The notes: generated from the letters alone by a model not told the origin. DNA of 64,000 bases from DATFVA01 sp963771705 (GCA_963771705.1 CAVYUP010000014.1:248001-312000); one strand, 5' to 3'; counted from the stretch's first letter, positions 1 through 10,561 are shown. Numbers and translations: made by a program.

Positions 1-1645
1 TCTAGGCTTCACGTCAGCTTCTGAAAATCTTGCAAATGTGCTGATACCTCAATCATACAATTTTGATAAGTTATATATGGGAACATTTCCGGTTGTGCTT
101 ACCGGCGGAGGCAAGCGAATGCCTGCGGGAAATAAAGCAATATTGAACGCGATGAATGAGGGGACGCTTATTGTGAATTATATGGGGCACGGAGCACCGT
201 ATTTATGGGCCGATGAATATATATTCGAGCAGGGCGTATCAATTCCGCAGCTTCATAATGATAAATACTTTTTTCTTACAGCCGCTACCTGCGACTTTGG
301 TTATTTTGACGATCCCGCTTACGTAAGCGGTGCTGAGGAACTGGTGCTGAAAAATAACGCCGGGGCGATTGCCTCAGTGGCATCTACAAGACCTGTTTAT
401 CAGAATCAAAATGTAGCTTTGATGGACGCTTATTTTACCTCACTGCTTGAAAACTGGACCGACTCGACAAGAGGAATACCTATCGGACGAGCATTGTACG
501 ACGCCAAGCAAACTTATAATGACACCAATGCCCAAAAGTTTATGGTATTCGGTGATCCGACTCTTCGTCTGCTGAATCCCTCTTATGATGCTGAAATAGA
601 TACAATTAATGGGCAGCCTGTTAATGCAGGTCTGCAGATAAAGGCATTAAGTCACACCAGGATCTCAGGCAGGATACTGCATCCGGATTCAACAACATGG
701 AATAATTTTACAGGAGAGGGTACACTTGAAGTTTTTGATTCCAAGAGGACAGAAACAGTTCCAAACCTGAACAATGAGCAGATCCAGCGGCAGGGTGGGA
801 TAATTTTTAAGGGTCGTATTTCCGTGAATGACGGACGGTTCGATGCCGATTTTGTAGTACCCAAGGATATCTCCTACCAGGATCAAAACGGAAAAATAGT
901 GTTTTATTTTTATGATCAGGCAGAAGATGGTTTAGGCTACACCAACAAAATTGTGGTAGGCGGAACCGATACCAGCACAGTTAATGACGGTGACGGTCCT
1001 GATATTAATATTTTCTTTGATAACGCCTCTGCGCTGAACTCGAATCTGATTAGTCCCAATTCAACTCTAGTTATCAAGCTATCGGACGACACCGGGTTAA
1101 ACACAACCGGGACAGGAATAGGGCACCAGCTTGCGGGTATACTTAACGGGAAGGAAGACAATCCCATTGATTTCAGCCGCTACTTTACCGGCGACCTTGA
1201 CGCGGGCGGGAAATCGGGAGAAGTAAACTACCGGTTCAGTAATCTCGACCAGGGAAATTATTCCCTTAAAGTTACCGCATGGGATGTATTTAATAATTTC
1301 AGTACCCAGACAGTATACTTTACAGTTGTCAGCGGAGACGATCTTGAGATAAGAGATGTATACAATTATCCAAATCCATTTTCAGGCAGCACAACATTTA
1401 CGTTTCAGAGAAACCAGATCAGTGACGCTGAAGTAAGGGTAAAAATTTATACAGTAAGCGGCAGACTTATACGTGAAATTGAAAATTACCATACCACAGA
1501 CAAATTCGTAAGAATTCCCTGGGACGGCCGTGACCAGGACGGGAACATAATTGCGAACGGTACGTACCTGTACAAAATCATTGTAAAGAATCTTGACGGC
1601 AATTTTACAAAAAGCGTTTTAGGCAAGCTTGCGGTGATTCGTTAG
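1..1645 (+). CDS. porU: Type IX secretion sortase PorU, 3' part (5' end outside window)
   Basis: The frame is open from the left edge, so the N-terminal part of the gene is missing. PorU is the cell-surface C25 (gingipain-family) cysteine peptidase that cleaves the C-terminal signal of type IX cargo and attaches cargo to the surface. Both catalytic residues are visible: the His in NYMGHGAPYLW (codon 188-190) and the Cys in ATCDFGYFDDP (codon 290-292). After the peptidase domain come Ig-like strands and a terminal FlgD/T9SS-type domain beginning YNYPNPFSGSTTF, as known for PorU, which keeps its own C-terminal domain. porV follows 107 bases downstream, the usual partner, since PorU is held at the surface by PorV. 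A stand-alone secreted C25 peptidase is less likely because of this neighbour. Confidence 0.88.
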   Translation, partial: LGFTSASENLANVLIPQSYNFDKLYMGTFPVVLTGGGKRMPAGNKAILNAMNEGTLIVNYMGHGAPYLWADEYIFEQGVSIPQLHNDKYFFLTAATCDFGYFDDPAYVSGAEELVLKNNAGAIASVASTRPVYQNQNVALMDAYFTSLLENWTDSTRGIPIGRALYDAKQTYNDTNAQKFMVFGDPTLRLLNPSYDAEIDTINGQPVNAGLQIKALSHTRISGRILHPDSTTWNNFTGEGTLEVFDSKRTETVPNLNNEQIQRQGGIIFKGRISVNDGRFDADFVVPKDISYQDQNGKIVFYFYDQAEDGLGYTNKIVVGGTDTSTVNDGDGPDINIFFDNASALNSNLISPNSTLVIKLSDDTGLNTTGTGIGHQLAGILNGKEDNPIDFSRYFTGDLDAGGKSGEVNYRFSNLDQGNYSLKVTAWDVFNNFSTQTVYFTVVSGDDLEIRDVYNYPNPFSGSTTFTFQRNQISDAEVRVKIYTVSGRLIREIENYHTTDKFVRIPWDGRDQDGNIIANGTYLYKIIVKNLDGNFTKSVLGKLAVIR

Positions 1646-1752
1646 GGAATAAATTTTGGACTTATACAGGTTAAATATTTAAGTTTATTTTTCATATTTT
1701 TTAGAAATGATACTAAGAATAATAAGATCATATATATCGGAGGTACTATAAA

Positions 1753-2913
1753 ATGAAAACCATATTCAGGCTATTGATGGTCAGCGTTATGTTTATGGGA
1801 ATGCAACAAGTTACGCATGCGCAAGGTGAAGCCGCTGTTCCATTTCTGCTGTTAGCCCCTGATTCGAGAGCGGGCGGTTTGGGTGAATCCGGCGGAGGAC
1901 TCGCTGATAATTCCGCAGCAATTTTCTGGAACCCGGCCGGTCTAGCATTTCAGACCGGAACCGAGCTGAGTATTACTCACAGTAACTGGCTGCCTCAGTT
2001 CAATCTTGATCTCTTCTATGATTACCTGACCTACAGGGAATATATGGAAGATCTGAGCGGTACAGTATCCGCGAGCATTACTTATATGAATTTCGGAGAA
2101 TTTGCACGTACCGGTGAGGGCGGTCCCGAAGTAATCGGAACGTTCCGATCATTTGACGCAGCGCTTACTCTAGGCTATGCCACCAAGCTTTCACCCGACT
2201 GGGGACTTGGATTTAACTTCAGGATTATCCACAGCCGTCTTGCTGATAAAGGAGCAGGCGATGAGCAGGGTAAAGGCGTAGCGACTTCGGTAAGTTTTGA
2301 TATCGCGGCAATGTGGAGACCCGCAAAACTGGTTCTTCCTTTTATTAACGAAGATATCGGCAATAAATTCAGCGTGGGCGCGAACCTGAGCAACCTTGGT
2401 CCCAAAATCTATTACATAGATCAGGCACAGGCAGATCCAATACCCACAAACTTCAGGCTGGGTTTTGCTTACAGAATATTTGAAGATGAATTTAATTCTT
2501 TAACCTATACCCTTGATTTCAGCAAGCTGCTTGTAAGCAGGGACAGTTCCGGTAATTCTAAAGAGTTCTACCAGGCGATATTTACAGCCTGGGGTGACCA
2601 GCCTTTTAAGGAAGAGCTGAGAGACATTGTTACTTCGATGGGACTTGAATACTGGTATGGCGAGCCCGGAGATTTTCTTTTTGCTTTAAGGACCGGATAC
2701 TTTTACGAGGATCCTTCTTACGGAAACAGGAAATTCATAACCTTCGGCGCAGGAATAAGGTACGATATATATGGATTCGATTTCAGTTATATTACCACCG
2801 ACGTATTCAAGGGCGGAGAGAATCACCCGTTGTCAAATACCTTAAGATTCAGTGTGCTGATAGGATGGGGAGGAGTTCCCGAAAGCGGTCATGGACTGCC
2901 AAGGGGAATTTAA
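1753..2913 (+). CDS. porV: Type IX secretion outer-membrane protein PorV (LptO)
   Basis: A 386-residue outer-membrane beta-barrel of the FadL-like PorV family, which collects cargo from the T9SS translocon and carries it to the PorU sortase. The start is supported by a strong GGAGG about 9 bases before the ATG. Residues 1-23 form a signal peptide ending at THA-Q. The mature N-terminus has the family signature, a PFLLLAPDSRAGGLGE stretch followed by the NSAAIFWNPAG motif. The rest alternates aromatic-rich beta strands and ends in a barrel-like tail. It sits directly after porU and 6 bases before a secreted protein with a T9SS signal, consistent with one operon. Length is normal for PorV. Confidence 0.9.
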   Translation: MKTIFRLLMVSVMFMGMQQVTHAQGEAAVPFLLLAPDSRAGGLGESGGGLADNSAAIFWNPAGLAFQTGTELSITHSNWLPQFNLDLFYDYLTYREYMEDLSGTVSASITYMNFGEFARTGEGGPEVIGTFRSFDAALTLGYATKLSPDWGLGFNFRIIHSRLADKGAGDEQGKGVATSVSFDIAAMWRPAKLVLPFINEDIGNKFSVGANLSNLGPKIYYIDQAQADPIPTNFRLGFAYRIFEDEFNSLTYTLDFSKLLVSRDSSGNSKEFYQAIFTAWGDQPFKEELRDIVTSMGLEYWYGEPGDFLFALRTGYFYEDPSYGNRKFITFGAGIRYDIYGFDFSYITTDVFKGGENHPLSNTLRFSVLIGWGGVPESGHGLPRGI

Positions 2914-2919
2914 TCTCTT

Positions 2920-5900
2920 ATGCATAGAATATTCCCGTTAATTTTTCTCGTTGTATTTAGTTTGGGCAGTTTAACTGCCCAAACATTTATTGGAAAGCTA
3001 AATCCTTTTCCACCTTCCAGCCCGGCGAAGATTACGGCCGGAGATACATTAAAAATCCTTGCTGTAATGGTCAGCTTTCAGAATGACCGCGACGGAACAA
3101 CATTCGGAAACGGAAAGTTCGGTTCTATTTATTCACAGGATTATGGAAACACTATATTAGATCCTTTACCTCACGATAAACCATATTTTGAAGCCCACTT
3201 AAAATTCCTTAAGAATTACTTTGAAAAAGTATCCAACGGGCAGCTATTCATACAATACACAGTTCTGCCGGACACATTCTCAGTATCGCAGACTATGAGA
3301 AATTATTCACCTCCGAATAATTCAGATGATTTTACCGCTCTAGCAGATTTCTCGCAGGAGGTCTGGCAGAAGGCGGATGAAATGAATCCCGGTTTTAATT
3401 TTTCAGACTATGATATCTTTACGATTTTTCACGCAGGAGTAGGGCGGGATATTTCACTTCCGGGCAGCATAGGGAATGAAAATGATCTGCCGTCAGTTTA
3501 CCTTAGTTTTGACGCGCTGCAGAATATATTTGGTTCCGACTTTTCAGGATTCCCTGTATCAGGAGGCAGCTACAATATTAAGAACAGCATGATCATCCCT
3601 GAAACAGAAAACCGTGAAATCGAAACAATCGGCGGGTCTGTTTTATTCCAGGTATCCATAAACGGGCTTCTCGCCGCAAGCGTTGGAAGTCATCTTGGAC
3701 TTCCTGATCTCTTCGATACCGAGACAGGTTTAAGCGCCATCGGCAGGTTTGGTTTAATGGACGGGCAGTCGATCTTCGCATACAACGGAATTTATCCGCC
3801 GCAGCCATCGGCATGGGAGAAAATATTTCTCGGATGGGCTCAGCCGGTTGAAGTGAATCCCGGAAACTATTCTGTGAATATTACCGCTGATCAGGCAGCC
3901 GGGTTAAGTGACACTACTATACTGAAAGTACCTATAAATTCAACAGAATATTATCTTGTTGAGAACAGGGAAAGAGATGCTGACCATAACGGTTCAATAA
4001 TAACCTATCAGGTTAACGGAAGTACATTTACAAGAACTTTTACAAAGGATACGACAGGATATTACAGCTACGACGTAGATTCGGTGGATGGTGTTGTTAC
4101 AGATGTGGATGAGTTTGACTGGGCGCTACCCGGCAACGGCATTGTAATATGGCATATAGATCAGAATGTTATAGACGCTAAAATTGCCTCCAATAAAATA
4201 AATACTGATAAATATGACCGCGGCGTTGATGTAGAAGAAGCCGATGGAGTGCAGGATATAGGAGAACAGTTTACCACTGTATTCGGTGATGTGGTAATAG
4301 GAGAGGGTGGTCCCGAAGATTTCTGGTACAGCAGCAATCCTGCTGAGTTATATCAGAACAGGTTTTCAAAAGATACAAGGCCACCGGCAGTTACAAATTC
4401 GGGAGCTAACAGTCTTATTACTATGGCGGGCTTTTCCGATATAAGCAATAAGATGAGCTTCAGAATAACTTACGGCGACTCCACAATTGTCCCTTTGTTT
4501 TCGAGGAACACAGGGTATGCAGGCAGCCAATTTTATTTAACCGCCCCCGGGGAATATTTTACATTTGCCCTGCAGGCGGATTCACTGGTTTACTTCCTGA
4601 ACGGCGATGGTAGTGAAGCTATGCCTTACATTGGAGGACTATCGACAACTAAAATGGCCGCCTTCAATGTTCAAAACGTTCAGCATATTGTCGGTACCCG
4701 GCAGCATTACATAGCGGAATATCTAACAGACGGCACAACTCCCTTAACTTCAACCCTTGGTCCCGGCAGTTTTACAACAGCCCCGGTGGTAAGATATCTT
4801 CCCGATACCCAGGAGCCTCAGATACTGGCAGGAACGTCTGACGGCAAGATCATGATGATCAAACCCGCAGCACTTCCGAACACGCCGATGACATTTCAGG
4901 ACAGTCTTGAATTCGGTCCGGAGCTTACCGTAAAGCAGGCTGCGGCAGACGGCAGTTATATAGCCGCAATATTTTCATCGGTGAACAGGACGGTATCTTA
5001 CAAAGGCTACCAGGATAACAACGGAAACAGCGTAAGTTTTAAGGACGAGACACCCGTGAAACTGGCTGTTACAAAGAACGGAAAAGGCGAGTACATCTCC
5101 GTTGTGCTGACCAGCAGCAGGAACTTCTATGTTATTTCCGGAAGCGAAGTAATAAACCACTGGAACGTACCCGGAACTTCGGAATTAAATTCTTTTGCAG
5201 TTGCTGACCTGAAACGGGACGGCGGAAACTATATAATATACAACAGCGGAGAAACCATTGAAGCAAGGAACCTGAACGGATCGCTTGCCGATAATTTTCC
5301 TTTTAAAGACCCCGACAACCAGGACTTCACCAGTGATATTCTGGCGGCAGATTTCGAAGGTGATGACAACGCTGAAATAATTGCTTCAACCGTTGACGGG
5401 AGGATTTTTGCGATTGACGGAGGAACCGGCAAAACAGTTTACGGATTCCCGATTTCTTCCGGTACTGAACTTTCCGCATATCCTGTGTTATATACAGATA
5501 ACGGGAAAATCTCCCTTGCAGCTTTTAACGGCGATATGAATTTGTCGGCGTGGAATATCGGGTTGACAGAGGGCCGGATTATATGGGGAGGAGAATACGG
5601 CGGTACCGACAACAGCGGATTTGTTAATGCAGCATCGGGGCAGAACGCGGCAGCGGGATTTTTCCCGGCCGACAGAGCCTATAATTATCCTAATCCCGTT
5701 TACGACGGAGAGACCTACATAAGATACTATGTTTCAGAGGACGCAAAGATAAATATTAAGATATTCGATCTGGCGGGTGACTATGTTGCGGAGCTTAATG
5801 ATAACGCGCAGGGCGGGCTGGATAACGAGACGTTATGGAATGTAGGCGACATTCAGAGCGGCGTATACCTGGCAAGGATTGAGGTTACCGGCGTCAGCGG

Positions 5901-5943
5901 GAAAACCGATTCCAAAATCATAAAGATTGCGGTAGTGAAATAA
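2920..5943 (+). CDS. Secreted M6-peptidase-like protein with degenerate zinc site and T9SS sorting domain
   Basis: A 1007-residue secreted protein with a signal peptide (residues 1-20, ending LTAQ). Residues about 45-280 resemble the M6 (immune-inhibitor-A-like) peptidase domain, including FLKNYFEKVSNGQL and the landmark LGLPDLFD. The family zinc motif HExGH that should precede LGLPD reads ASVGS at residues 253-257, so both His ligands and the catalytic Glu are gone. I infer a catalytically dead M6 fold. The middle and C-terminal parts contain FG-GAP/propeller-like repeats (for example ILAADFEGDDNAEIIAS), and the last 85 residues are a type A T9SS sorting domain beginning YNYPNPVYDGET. It begins 6 bases after porV and is probably cotranscribed. 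The role is unknown; surface binding or scaffold work fits better than proteolysis. Confidence 0.8.
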   Translation: MHRIFPLIFLVVFSLGSLTAQTFIGKLNPFPPSSPAKITAGDTLKILAVMVSFQNDRDGTTFGNGKFGSIYSQDYGNTILDPLPHDKPYFEAHLKFLKNYFEKVSNGQLFIQYTVLPDTFSVSQTMRNYSPPNNSDDFTALADFSQEVWQKADEMNPGFNFSDYDIFTIFHAGVGRDISLPGSIGNENDLPSVYLSFDALQNIFGSDFSGFPVSGGSYNIKNSMIIPETENREIETIGGSVLFQVSINGLLAASVGSHLGLPDLFDTETGLSAIGRFGLMDGQSIFAYNGIYPPQPSAWEKIFLGWAQPVEVNPGNYSVNITADQAAGLSDTTILKVPINSTEYYLVENRERDADHNGSIITYQVNGSTFTRTFTKDTTGYYSYDVDSVDGVVTDVDEFDWALPGNGIVIWHIDQNVIDAKIASNKINTDKYDRGVDVEEADGVQDIGEQFTTVFGDVVIGEGGPEDFWYSSNPAELYQNRFSKDTRPPAVTNSGANSLITMAGFSDISNKMSFRITYGDSTIVPLFSRNTGYAGSQFYLTAPGEYFTFALQADSLVYFLNGDGSEAMPYIGGLSTTKMAAFNVQNVQHIVGTRQHYIAEYLTDGTTPLTSTLGPGSFTTAPVVRYLPDTQEPQILAGTSDGKIMMIKPAALPNTPMTFQDSLEFGPELTVKQAAADGSYIAAIFSSVNRTVSYKGYQDNNGNSVSFKDETPVKLAVTKNGKGEYISVVLTSSRNFYVISGSEVINHWNVPGTSELNSFAVADLKRDGGNYIIYNSGETIEARNLNGSLADNFPFKDPDNQDFTSDILAADFEGDDNAEIIASTVDGRIFAIDGGTGKTVYGFPISSGTELSAYPVLYTDNGKISLAAFNGDMNLSAWNIGLTEGRIIWGGEYGGTDNSGFVNAASGQNAAAGFFPADRAYNYPNPVYDGETYIRYYVSEDAKINIKIFDLAGDYVAELNDNAQGGLDNETLWNVGDIQSGVYLARIEVTGVSGKTDSKIIKIAVVK

Positions 5944-6065
5944 TTTTTGTAACACTTCAACTTCGAGGATAGTATCTGAAAAACTTCTAACGACTCATCA
6001 ATATTCCTGATGTAAGTAATGCGGTTTGTCTGTTCAGTTAAATCCAAAAAAGAATTAAACTTTAT

Positions 6066-9000
6066 ATGAAAATATATCTTTCTCTTACGTTCGTATTTTT
6101 ATTAAGTATTTCAGCCTTCGGCCAGTTTACGGAATTCCATCCCGAACTTAACTGGTATACTATCAAGGGGAAGCACGTACAGGTTCACTTCCACGAAGGT
6201 GCTGAAAGAACCGCGCGGGTAGTATGCAAGATTGCCGATGAGGTCTGGGGACCCATTACATCCTTGTATGATTACGAGCCAGGTACGGTTCATTTTGTTA
6301 TAAAGGACATTGACGATTATTCAAACGGAGCGACATATTTCTTTGACAACAAAATTGAGATATGGACGAGCGCACTGGATTTCGATCTCCGCGGTGCGCA
6401 CAACTGGCTTAGAAACGTTATCTCCCATGAATTTACACATATGGTACAGATCCAATCATCCATGAAGATGAGCCGTAGCGTACCGGCCGTATTCCTGCAG
6501 CTACTGAATTATGAAGACGAGAGAAGACCTGATATACTTTACGGCTATCCGAATGTAATAGTTTCATACCCGCTTTCTTCTGTTAATATGCCCGCCTGGT
6601 TTGCTGAAGGAACCGCGCAGTATATGAGGAAAGAGTTTAACTACGATCAGTGGGATACCCACAGGGATATGATACTGAGGGAATACGCTCTGAACGGGAA
6701 TATGCTTACCTGGAATGAGATGGGTGAGTTCGGAAAAACGAGTTTAGGCAATGAATCAGTTTACAACGCCGGATTTGCACTGACACGGTATATTTCGCAG
6801 CAATACGGTGAGGAAAAGCTTAAAGAGATTACACACGCGCTAAGCAAACTTACAAACTTTACGATAGACGCGGCCTTCAAAGATGTACTCGGGAAAGACG
6901 GTGATGAAATATATAATGAATGGAAGAATTATTTAACAGCAGATTACAAAAAGCGTTCGGCTGAAGTACTCGACAATCTTGTAACAGGCGACCTTGCGGC
7001 TGAAGAAGGATTCGGCAACTTCTATCCGACCTGGTCGAAAGACGGGAAAAAGTACATTTACATTTCTAATAAATCTTCTGACTATTTCGCACCCGCCGGA
7101 ATTTATCTGCACGACGGGACCGGTGAAGACAGGGAACTGGTGACAGGCGTAAGGTCAACGATGGGCTGGGTAGGAAATGAGAATAAGATTATATACGCAA
7201 AGCTGACCGACGAGAATCCCAACTGGTATAATGTGCATGATCTTTACGTTTACGATATAGATAAAGATGAGGAGACAAGGCTTACGCATGATCTGCGGGC
7301 AAACCAGCCTGATGTATCACACGACGGCAAGAAAATAGTATTCCTGTTTCAGAAAGACGGAACCACGAATCTCGGTATTGTCGATATAGACGGTAAGAAT
7401 TTTAAAAGACTCACGTTCTTTGAGAACGGGGAACAGGTTTATAATCCTAAGTTTTCAAACGATGACTCTTATATTGTATTCGACTATTCCTACACACATG
7501 GAAGAGACATTGCACGGGTTGACACGAATGGAAGCAATTATAAAAACGTGATTGCCACGCCGGGGGATGAAAGGAATCCTGATTTTGCTCCGGACGGCGA
7601 CCTGATCTATTCATCGGATGAAACCGGAATATTCAACATCTATAAATACAATCCTTCGACAGGCGAGAAGACAAGGCTGACCAACGTACTGGGCGGCGCG
7701 TTTATGCCTTCGGTATCTGATGACGGCACCATACTTTACTCAGGTTATACTTCAACAGGTTATAAAATTTTTAAGATCACTCCCGCGGAGCAGTCGAAAG
7801 TAGAAAAAAATGAAAAGTACGTATGGACAGATAATCCTCCTTTAGGAACGGACAAACCGAAAGGCGACTTAGCCAAATTTGATATAAACCATTTAAGAAA
7901 TTATAACGATTACGAAACTCCTGATTACAAGGAGGAAAAATACAGCGGCGCGTTCTCAAGATTATCTTTTTTCCCTTTCCTCAGGTTTGACAACTACAAC
8001 ACGGGAAACAGCTTTATTGAAAAACTAAAGCCGGGTGTATATGTGTCGTCGAGCGATATGCTTAACAGATACTCGTTATTTGCGGGAGGATCTATTAATG
8101 CAAGAATGGAAAGAGATCTGTTCCTGATATTCGAGTACCGCAATAAGCTGCCGTTGCTGTTTAACCTGGGTATAAAGCCTGAGTTATCACTGGAACTTTA
8201 TAACATCAGCCGCAAATCGGATGCTGATATATATTTCGGTGTTGATACGCTGCCTAACGGGGACGTGCATTACGAAGATGTTGTGAATACCGATATAGCC
8301 TACAATCTTTTTGAAGTTGACCTGGCCGCAAAGCACAGGATAATTTCGAGGAATCAGAATGTTGAGTTCAGGTTTATATGGAGCCGCTATACCGCAACAC
8401 TGAACAGCTTTATTGTTCCCAATACTAGTCTCCTTTATCCTACAACAAACGATGAGTATTTCATCGGGAGGGATCTCAGGTTTACATACAACCTCGATCT
8501 GATTCTTCCTTCGAGGGATATGGAAATTAATCCAGTGGGCGCTGAGGTACAGTTCCAGTACGATTATGAGTTCAACAAATTTAACTCAGACGGAGAATAC
8601 ACAGTTGAAGACGGAGTGCTGAAGCCTAAATACAACGATTATAATTTTCACAAGGTTGAGCTGAACTCCAAACTTCATTTCCCGCTTCCTTTCAGATCTC
8701 ATACGTTGACGGCTCAGCTGCGGGGAGGAACGATTCTTGGTCCACAGGTACCTGACTTCTTCGATTTTTATCTAGGGGGACTGGTCGGTATGAAGGCCTA
8801 TCCGTTTTATGCTATAAGCGGCAATGAAATTGCCTGGCTGAATTTAACTTACCGTTTCCCTCTGTTCAGAGAGATTGACGCAAGGCTGGGACACATTTAT
8901 CTCGACAAAATATTCTTAGCTTTTTACGGCGACCTCGGCAATGCCTGGAACGGAAAGATACCAGCTCTTGACACCTTTAAAAAGGAGCCGGCGTTGAGCT

Positions 9001-9160
9001 AAGAGTGCAGATGAATTCGTATTACCTGTTCCCGACGAACCTTTTCTTCAACGCATCGTACGGGTTTGATAAAGTTACCAGAGAAGTAAATAATGAAAAT
9101 ATCACCTACGGGAAGGAATGGAGATTTTACGGAGGAATATTATTCGGATTCGATTTTTAA
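6066..9160 (+). CDS. Secreted gluzincin peptidase / WD40-like propeller / outer-membrane barrel protein, interrupted by a frameshift
   Basis: The uninterrupted frame gives 978 residues (stop at 9000-9002), but reading continues in the -1 frame to a stop at 9158-9160 with a sequence typical of a barrel end (…GGILFGFDF), so the intact protein would be about 1031 residues. The shift lies at an A5 run (8979-8983); one extra A restores FKKGAGVELRVQM. Domains: signal peptide (1-19); gluzincin zinc peptidase with HEFTH at 121-125 and probable third ligand E181 in PAWFAEGTAQY; TolB/PD40-like propeller repeats at about 300-600 (WSKDGKKYIYISN, VSHDGKKIVFLFQ); a BamA/D15-like barrel from about 640 to the end. 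The fold order suggests an outer-membrane-anchored peptidase of unknown substrate. The shift may be a sequencing or assembly error, a real mutation, or less likely programmed. Confidence 0.8.
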
Positions 9161-9185
9161 GATATACTAATTTTATGAGGGTATA

Positions 9186-10100
9186 ATGAAAAGCAGAAAT
9201 TTTCTTTTTATTGTTATTGTTTTTACAGCTGCCGGATTTTTATCAGCTCAAACCAACAGTGTAAGTGAACAGCAGGGGAATATCCTTAATAAGGAAAATC
9301 ATTCAGACCTGATATTATCGGGAAACCTGAATCTGGATAATAAGATAACCTTTAATGCTGTGGGGAAAGAAGTTGAAGCCCTTAAATATGACCCTCAATT
9401 TAAGGAGAAAAAATCACCATGGCTCGGGACACTCTTTTCATTAATCCTTCCGGGTGCAGGCGAAGTTTATGCCGGGAGCTACTGGAAGGCGGGGATCTTT
9501 GCCGCAATTGAAGCCGCTGTTATTACAACAGCCGTCATTTATGACCGTAAGGGAAATGACGCAACAACTGCTTTTGAAAAATTCGCGGACAATGTAACAA
9601 ATACAACCGGCTGGAGTGCCGTCCGTTATGCTGAATGGCTTAACTCTTACTACCAGGCTAATATTCCTATTGATGAGACTACTCCAAATCTTGAACCATG
9701 GCAGAGAGTTGACTTTAATGATATACATGCGGTTGAAGCACAGCATCCGGAACTCTCTCACCAGCTTGCCTATTACGGCGAGCAGCAGTATTATGAAATG
9801 ATTGGAAAGTACCATCAGTTCAGAGCGGGGTGGGCTGATTACACACCCGACCTCGGGTTTAATGTTTCACCTTTATTCCATGAGTACACAGGGATGAGGG
9901 CAACAGCTAACAGTTATTACAACACGGCATCAAAAGCTGTAATAGGAATTTATATAAATCACTTCCTCAGTGCCATTGACGCATACTGGAGTACGACAAT
10001 TTACAATAAAGAGCTTGTTGCGCGTGTTACTGTTGAGAACAGGCAGTATGCTGACTACATAGAACTAGTACCAACCTTGAACCTGAAATTCAGTTTCTAA
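9186..10100 (+). CDS. Envelope protein of the DUF5683 type
   Basis: A 304-residue protein with a signal peptide (residues 1-21, ending LSAQ) and a GAGGG-like ribosome site (gagggt) just before the ATG. Residues about 78-125 carry the segment SPWLGTLFSLILPGAGEVYAG followed by YWKAGIFAAIEA, two hydrophobic stretches around a Gly-Pro turn, which resembles the DUF5683 family found in Bacteroidota/Chlorobi envelopes. The remainder is polar with many Tyr/Trp residues and a short beta-like end (LNLKFSF). It lies 25 bases after the frameshifted barrel protein and may be cotranscribed with it. The function of the family is unknown; the assignment rests on the hydrophobic signature only. Confidence 0.6.
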   Translation: MKSRNFLFIVIVFTAAGFLSAQTNSVSEQQGNILNKENHSDLILSGNLNLDNKITFNAVGKEVEALKYDPQFKEKKSPWLGTLFSLILPGAGEVYAGSYWKAGIFAAIEAAVITTAVIYDRKGNDATTAFEKFADNVTNTTGWSAVRYAEWLNSYYQANIPIDETTPNLEPWQRVDFNDIHAVEAQHPELSHQLAYYGEQQYYEMIGKYHQFRAGWADYTPDLGFNVSPLFHEYTGMRATANSYYNTASKAVIGIYINHFLSAIDAYWSTTIYNKELVARVTVENRQYADYIELVPTLNLKFSF

Positions 10101-10561
10101 ATTTCCTTACCAGGGATTTATTAATAAATAAATATAGGGCAGCATCTTGTATTCAGGTTGTTTCACTTTAGGGTAATTTTGGAGTTTCAGGAAATCATTT
10201 TAGCGGCGGGAGATCTACTCTATTGGCTCAGATTTTTAGGAATAAAACCCCTCTTTTTTCCGAAATGGGACACTGCCATTTTGTCATACGTTGAATTTAT
10301 AAACAGCCAAAAATTGCGTTTTTTCGAGGTATTCAAACTGTCTCATTTTGAGTTCACCTACTCTTCACCTACGCTATAACTACGGGAAAAGCCCAAGCTA
10401 AAAAGGGAGTATGACATTTTGTCACACTTGTTGAATATATCAGCAATTTAAAGCCAGGAATTTCTCCCAGGAAACAACCAATTTCCAGCTTCTTTTCAAT
10501 CTCCTTTGATGCTAAGGTGAACAGCTTTATATTTTAACCCCTAATTATTAAGATTATATAC
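10101..10561 (+). other. Intergenic region with repeated TGACA-type palindromes
   Basis: No credible gene is seen here. The region holds TGACATTTTGTCA (10412-10424), a perfect TGACA/TGTCA inverted repeat around TTT, an imperfect copy TGCCATTTTGTCA (10274-10286), and a weaker third look-alike CTGTCTCATTTTGAG (around 10338-10352). Both main copies are followed 17-19 bases later by TTGAATTTAT or TTGAATATAT. They could be operator sites or copies of a dispersed repeat. A 73-codon open frame (10158-10379) has no ribosome site and unlikely composition and was not accepted. A candidate promoter for der is at the right end. Confidence 0.5.
10506..10533 (+). promoter_or_regulatory. Candidate sigma-70-type promoter for der
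   Basis: TTGATG (10506-10511), a 16-base spacer and TATATT (10528-10533) lie 29 bases before the der start codon. This fits a housekeeping promoter by eye only, and the region is AT-rich, so a chance match is possible. Confidence 0.35.

Noticed and set aside
8970..9002. Programmed -1 frameshifting at TTTAAAAAG
   Set aside because: The codon phase does not fit the classic slippery heptamer, and no stimulatory hairpin is evident; a missing A in the A5 run explains it more simply.
10158..10379. 73-codon open frame upstream of der
   Set aside because: No ribosome site, implausible composition, lies over the palindrome-containing region.
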